A DNA stretch of 64,000 bases from Caldilineaceae bacterium (lineage in GTDB: Bacteria > Chloroflexota > Anaerolineae > Caldilineales > Caldilineaceae), in assembly GCA_020634755.1 (NCBI GenBank), contig JACKBC010000024.1, positions 1 through 64,000 on the forward strand, written 5' to 3'. This document shows, piece after piece, positions 60,401-64,000 of this stretch. The notes beneath the pieces are model-generated. The model was not told the origin of the DNA, did no database searches, and worked only from the letters and a program-made list of their open reading frames with translations. A program made the position numbers and the translations under genes. The number at the start of each line of letters is the position of its first letter. Position 1 is the first letter of the stretch.

Positions 60401-61241
60401 AGAAGAGTGGCTCATCGACTACACCCGCCACGAGAAACAGCACGGCCGCAAGTGCATCGTCTTTATCCGGCAGACCGGTACCCGCGATATCCAACCCCGC
60501 ATCCAAAAGCTGCTGCAAGACGCCGGCCTACGCGCCCAGATCCTGCCCGCTTCCATCGCCCCGGCCAAGCGCGAGAAATGGATCGACGCCCACGTGGGCG
60601 ACATGGATGTTTTAATAGTCAACCCCATTAAGGTCGAGACCGGCATGGACCTTGTCCGTTTCTCTACGGCCATCTTCTACGAGCTTTCCTACTCGCTCTA
60701 CACGCTCTGGCAGGCCATGCGCCGCGTCTGGCGTCTCGGCCAAACCCAAGGCGTCAAAGTCATCTTCCCCGTCTACCGCGGCAGCATGGAAGAATCTGCC
60801 CTCGCTCTCATGGGCGCCAAGATGCAGGCCGCTTTGATGTTGTATGGCGACAACGCCTCCAGCGCCATCACCCAAGAATCTCAAGACAGTGGCGACTTCC
60901 TGGCCGAACTCGCCCACAAAGTACTGGCCGGTGAAGACCTCTCCCTCGACGGCATCACGGGCCTCCTGGGCGACGCCACCGCTGCCGAAGCCGAAGCCAG
61001 CTGGGAAGACATCGAAGACATCGAAGATATCGAAGACGAAGAAGAAGGGGAAGGACCCATCCAAGAAGTCCCGTTCGACAGCGCTCCGGTCGCCACCCCG
61101 TCACCCCGCGCCCTCGCCACCTCGCAGCCCATCAACCTATTCCAACAGTGGATTCAGCAGCACGCCCCCGCTGGCCTGACCGAAAAACCGCAGCGCCGAA
61201 AGGAGAAAGAGCTGCCCGATTCACAGCTTACGCTTTTCTAG
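57411..61241 (+). CDS. DUF6094-like N6-adenine methyltransferase fused to an SF2 (SNF2-type) helicase
   Basis: A 1276-residue protein. Residues ~30-200 are a methyltransferase: motif I LLDPCAGQGEALAAF and catalytic LLNPPYD (NPPY, N6-adenine type). From ~440 an SF2 helicase begins: Walker A GEMGVGKSAITL, IICPGHITKKWAREV, a Cys-rich insert (HFCPHCGQRL, ICGAP), DEVH in CIADEVHQF, and C-terminal motifs KCIVFIRQT and QAMRRVWRLGQ. The protein ends in an acidic region and QLTLF, a clamp-binding-like tail. Similar proteins are found in integrative elements and phages, where they may protect or remodel the element's DNA. Start fixed by AAAGGACC before ATG 57411. No nuclease domain is seen. Confidence 0.88.
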   Translation: MARIASIEKLGYYPLPPITTERIAAALRADRGAQLTLLDPCAGQGEALAAFKSALTNQGARPHTHGIELSPARAEVAKTNLDTTFCASYEDVTMSRYAWSLMLLNPPYDTETGNVDDAKPRLEYTFLRNTFMRLQDGGLLIYVVPVGILRKSNVRRSLAAYFDNLQVHRCPAEEYEMFRQIIITGHMRDEAIRDEGMELTLENYCFNPSSIPELPLPGEWDLFVPAALKRPQDIKFFKPVLSHGEIIQAASQHSALHSTRWLRLTELEDETRFRPVVPLKIGHLGSLIASGQMGTVTLTDNQQVNAAGQPLQLIAKGYATKTLAHFDADGHQYDPTKLTPAEALKRAATQREVISTSVFTLDQNGQHQHISTTDQMQQFLDNYAGQIAHIVQHAYTPLYVEPTTEEWQKLAGLMRGRRLPGRKATGLLPAQKHVAIAAARSARHQGWADVIGEMGVGKSAITLATLELLDAYPAIIICPGHITKKWAREVRDVAGADPFNIDSLADLINFHRTWDPAKHPKPVLIMSKERIKLGSGWQHATIQKERLHTYRDEITDEVKQALVVEHFCPHCGQRLVDKDGVPLPPNLPNKRLFCQAKRPRFTGDESGNNAYGESDPDAICGAPLFEYQGFRRWPLATYISRKMRGFFKACIADEVHQFKAKSTDQAAAYHRIAQACKYVINATGTYFGGKSTDIFWLRHKMDSWVRQRYEFGAELAWARDFGRLQFSVGAQDDDDEVETGKFSGQRRYQNRAKEIPGISPKIFGRLLKSAVFVKVADLGYQMPDYRETVVRLDMTDAQRRQYEFLDQTMMGDILACYERGGPDDKLRAAKLLSVWLQNTLSRPNSAFRPELVKWTHPALGLYNDVQELKYLADLKNNLPVTQPQPLTHAAYGVWNLPNFFLDPQPKKDPDEDDADNLVDELEGLVDELFENPAAPGDDASDTLPLCNLATLRSFFDLTDFEQQLAEQEQLLADLGEGHRKPLALYPAIERPDILLPKEEWLIDYTRHEKQHGRKCIVFIRQTGTRDIQPRIQKLLQDAGLRAQILPASIAPAKREKWIDAHVGDMDVLIVNPIKVETGMDLVRFSTAIFYELSYSLYTLWQAMRRVWRLGQTQGVKVIFPVYRGSMEESALALMGAKMQAALMLYGDNASSAITQESQDSGDFLAELAHKVLAGEDLSLDGITGLLGDATAAEAEASWEDIEDIEDIEDEEEGEGPIQEVPFDSAPVATPSPRALATSQPINLFQQWIQQHAPAGLTEKPQRRKEKELPDSQLTLF

Positions 61242-61435
61242 GAATTAGGGATTAAGAATTAGGAATACAGCGAGTCCACCTTGCCCCGCACAAAAGCCCC
61301 GACCGACAGGTCGGACCCACTACACCCGCCTAATCCCGACACCTAATCACTAATCCCTTGTTTTGTCCTTGTCGCTTTTCCGAGTACAATACATTCAATT
61401 GGACCCCCCGTCCATCCAACTACAGGAGCATCCGT
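61242..61435. other. Intergenic region with TTAGG-type repeats
   Basis: AATTAGGGATTAAGAATTAG, a GACCGACAGGTCGG hairpin (about 61297) and TAATCCC repeats. It probably terminates the mobile module transcript. Confidence 0.5.
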
Positions 61436-62658
61436 ATGCAACGCAAGTCTCACAAACTGTTATACCCTCTCGCCTTTTTCATCGTATTGCTGGCCGGCCT
61501 GCTCATCGCCGCCAGCCCCAACTACGCCCAACAAGAAGAGCCCTACCCCGTCGAAGTTCACTTTGCCGATAACGTCACCCTGCCTCAAGCCGTTCAACTC
61601 CTACAAACGCTGCACATAACGGATACAATCGGCCAGTGGACCTGGCAAATCACCTACCAAAATCATCCAGACCTGTGGAACGGCGGCTTTTTCTATGACC
61701 TGTATGAGCCAACCCAGCCCATCAATGATCAAATCTGGCGCCAATATGTCAGCCTGGTCACCTCTACCGAAGCCACCAGCAAAGCCAACATTGAAACCAT
61801 TAGCCAGACCAACAAACCCATTTCCCCCAACCGCCAGCGCCAATACGACGCCAACCACGATGAACTAACCTGGCTTGAAGCCCACATCAGCGGCTGCTGG
61901 AACGACAACACCTGTCCAACATTCCCCGTCGCCCGCATCACCTTCATGGCCACCGCCGACACGCACAACCAACTCAAGCTTTCACCTCTGGTTTTACGCG
62001 CAGAGCCGATCTTGCCCCCACCCGTTTTTTTTTGGCTGAAGCTCCTCAACCTGACCTAGACGAAGAGCTGGACGCTTTCGCCCCTACCTCATTCTCCATA
62101 AACGCACCAGACCCCATCACCGACACCCGCGTCATCACCATCACCCTCGTTTGGCAAGACGTTAACCCTTTTGCCCAAAACGAAGCCTACTCCCATGCGC
62201 TCATCCTCAATGACAGCACTGAATCCAAATATGGACCCGGCGTCTTTCTCGACCCTGCCGCCTCCATCTTCGGCATCCCCAACTATGAACCCATCACCCC
62301 CATCGACCGCACCACTTGGTTCGTGCAAAGTCGTCTAGGTGATTTCGCGTTCGAGAAGCGTTTTGGCATCACCTTCACCCAAGCCAATCAGTTTCTGCCC
62401 GACACTGACTACACATTCGCCTGGGTAACCCCACCCGGCTCTGCCGAAACCGATAATGCTGACATCGAGTTATCTCTATCCACCAAATTAACATCATCCT
62501 GTAACTTACGCATCTGTCTGCGCACACACATTCGATGCAGACCCAACAGCAACCAGTGGAACATAGACCCCATTCCAGGGATTCATATTCTGCGCAAACC
62601 ATTTCAAGATTGTAGAGATCTTAACTTGCTCCACCTCTTCCCCCTCATCCGCCACTAA
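61436..62658 (+). pseudogene. Secreted protein of unknown function, frameshifted at a T9 run
   Basis: ATG 61436 opens a signal peptide (LAFFIVLLAGLLIAASPNYA) and a mature domain (VEVHFADNVTLPQAVQLLQT; ISGCWNDNTCPTFPVARITF). At nine T (62025-62033) the frame is lost: the first frame stops at 62059, while the continuation (APQPDLDEELDAFAP, then SLGDFAFEKRFGI-like) runs to 62658. Together this is one ~400-residue exported protein. One base more or fewer in the T run would join the halves, so this could be a sequencing error, a mutation or a slippage-based switch. Confidence 0.7.
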
Positions 62659-62760
62659 GGCTAATCCAGGAAAAATAAATACCCAAATTCAGATCGATTT
62701 TCTGGATTAGCTTGCAGGCCATGCTGGATATTTTGTTTTTTGGAATGGCCTAAACAAAAA

Positions 62761-62793
62761 GCGCCAAAAGCGAAATAATTTCGCTTTTGGCGC
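62761..62793 (-). terminator. Terminator of the minus-strand gene at the right edge
   Basis: GCGCCAAAAGCGAAA, loop TAA, exact complement; on the minus strand it is followed by TTTTTG. Confidence 0.88.
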
Positions 62794-62802
62794 CTCCTAA
62801 AC

Positions 62803-64000
62803 TCACACTCGCAGCCCCCGCATCCGCCGCCGACTGCGCAGCGCATGATACACCGCCACCCCGCCGCGCGTCGTCCCAAACGGATTCACCAACTCTTCAT
62901 CGCGCAGTCGCGTCGCTATGGTCCCATTGGCCGCCGCTCCCACCAAATCCGTTTGCCAATGGTTCAACTCGCAGCACGCCGTCCCATCACAACACAAAAA
63001 GCAATTGAGCAAGCCCGCCACCCCGCGCGCAAACACCGTCTCGTTCCCACAATCACCTGACAGATAATGCACCACCACCCCATTGATACGTTCTCCTCCA
63101 CACGAGCGCGCCACAGCGGCCCTATCCACTTCCAGCAGCCCCTTCTGGCCATCCATTACGCACGCCGCCCCCACCTCGCAGGCATAACATACGCCACACC
63201 TGCAGCTACTCCCACAGCTACAGACCTCACGACGCTTCACTAGCACGCCAGCACAAGGATCATGCCAGCGTCGCCAAATTTCCACTTCGTCTATGTAGAT
63301 GCTCAGGTCCGCCGGATCCAACACGGCTGGCGCAAAGCCCGCGTACAGCGCCGGCGCCACCGCCAACCATGACCGAAACGCCAGCTGCACCCGCCCATCC
63401 GCCAACCGTGCAAAGCACGCCGGCCGAATTTCGCGTTGCCAAAAATCCACATCATCGCCCGATCCCCCCACCCGGAAAGCCAGCAACTCAGACAGTTCAG
63501 CCTGAGCGGTGACGTTTTGGTCGCCAATCTGCACCGTTACCGTATCCGGCAGCCCATCCCCATTTTCATCCGCCACATCCGCCTCAACATCAACCGCCAC
63601 GGTCGCCAGCTTCTCCAACCGCTCCACCCCCACCGCCTCTACATACTTGTGGGGCGCCACCATCTGCCCCTTGCCGCTCTGTCCGGCCCAGCGCTGCGCC
63701 CCTGGCCCATCCAGCCAATCATATGCATCATAAAAGCGCTGTTCAAAACAGGCATAGGTCGGCGCCGCAAAAAAGTCTGCATACGCCACCCAACGCCGGC
63801 TCAACTCTACAATTGCTCGCCATACATCCTCTCGCCCGCCCGCCAATCCCGCGGTTCCGCCACTCTCATACACCACATGCTCACACGCCCCATCCCCATA
63901 CCGCGGAATCGGCGTATCCGGATGCGCCTTCTCTTCTTGTGCCATCTGCCAGAAATAGTATGGGTTATAGCGCAGCACCCGCCGAAAATCTTCCAACCCT
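62803..64000 (-). CDS. Hypothetical protein, possibly element- or phage-structural (5' partial)
   Basis: At least 397 residues, open to the right edge. It begins (as seen) FRRVLRYNPYYFWQMA, a phrase I associate with a conserved hypothetical family of chloroflexal elements, and continues with ELLAFRVGGSGDDVDFWQRE. The C-terminal third has many Cys (CSCGSSCRCGVCYACEVG; CFLCCDGTACC), which may bind metal. The TTG at 63994-63996 is only the first possible start inside the window. Function unknown. Confidence 0.6.
   Translation of the reverse strand, partial: GLEDFRRVLRYNPYYFWQMAQEEKAHPDTPIPRYGDGACEHVVYESGGTAGLAGGREDVWRAIVELSRRWVAYADFFAAPTYACFEQRFYDAYDWLDGPGAQRWAGQSGKGQMVAPHKYVEAVGVERLEKLATVAVDVEADVADENGDGLPDTVTVQIGDQNVTAQAELSELLAFRVGGSGDDVDFWQREIRPACFARLADGRVQLAFRSWLAVAPALYAGFAPAVLDPADLSIYIDEVEIWRRWHDPCAGVLVKRREVCSCGSSCRCGVCYACEVGAACVMDGQKGLLEVDRAAVARSCGGERINGVVVHYLSGDCGNETVFARGVAGLLNCFLCCDGTACCELNHWQTDLVGAAANGTIATRLRDEELVNPFGTTRGGVAVYHALRSRRRMRGLRV

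Noticed and set aside
57411..61241. A DISARM, BREX or type ISP restriction system
   Set aside because: No nuclease domain, no companion defence genes nearby; the neighbours are small mobile-element ORFs.

Overview
This is a GC-rich bacterial chromosome segment, most likely from a filamentous member of the Chloroflexota (Anaerolineae/Caldilineae/Ardenticatenia type). That placement is an inference from three things: an FMN riboswitch in front of a RibXY-type riboflavin ABC transporter, very large NACHT-FGE proteins, and abundant short tandem intergenic repeats. It has not been checked against a database.

Layout. (1) 1-14.5 kb: an exopolysaccharide locus, all on +. It holds an O-antigen-ligase-like protein fused to an acetyltransferase, two further hexapeptide acetyltransferases, several glycosyltransferases, an initiating sugar-phosphate transferase, a WecG/TagA-type glycosyltransferase fused to a STAS domain, and a degenerate sugar nucleotidyltransferase. 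It ends in a partner-switch cassette of STAS protein, PP2C phosphatase and anti-sigma kinase. (2) 14.5-19.9 kb: FMN riboswitch and riboflavin transporter genes, gltX and a tRNA-Gln. (3) 20.5-26.3 kb: a minus-strand ImuA-ImuB-DnaE2 mutagenic translesion cassette with a textbook LexA box inside its promoter. (4) 26.4-41.4 kb: a diversity-generating retroelement (DGR). (5) 41.4-61.3 kb: a mobile-element-like module of small ORFs with ssb, a SLOG-fold protein, a GIY-YIG protein, a macrodomain protein, a methyltransferase-helicase fusion and an IS21 insertion. (6) 61.4-64 kb: a frameshifted secreted protein and a partial minus-strand gene.

The key system is the DGR. A reverse transcriptase (31147-32196, -) and an Avd-like protein (30804-31145, -) accompany a 71-bp template repeat (30187-30257) whose 19 adenines all lie in one 12-codon window. 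Three giant STAND proteins (N-terminal domain, NACHT NTPase, FGE/C-type-lectin-fold domain) each end in a 71-bp variable repeat (29530-29600, 32901-32971, 40100-40170). Against the template, the three copies carry 38 substitutions at adenine positions and one elsewhere, which is the signature of adenine-specific mutagenic retrohoming. One target gene is split by an IS200-type insertion whose removal restores the reading frame exactly. Putative regulatory parts include an extended -10 promoter and hairpin just before the template, a cloverleaf-like inverted repeat before the RT gene, and a ~0.55-kb inverted repeat flanking two targets.

How the parts may work together (inference). The DGR keeps changing the ligand-binding tip of three NTPase-switch sensors, resembling a self-diversifying recognition system. 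An SOS-regulated mutasome shares the intergenic region with the first sensor gene. In the mobile module, a conserved ~125-bp hairpin sits 45-80 bp upstream of ssb and of two other genes, resembling the single-strand promoters of conjugative leading regions.
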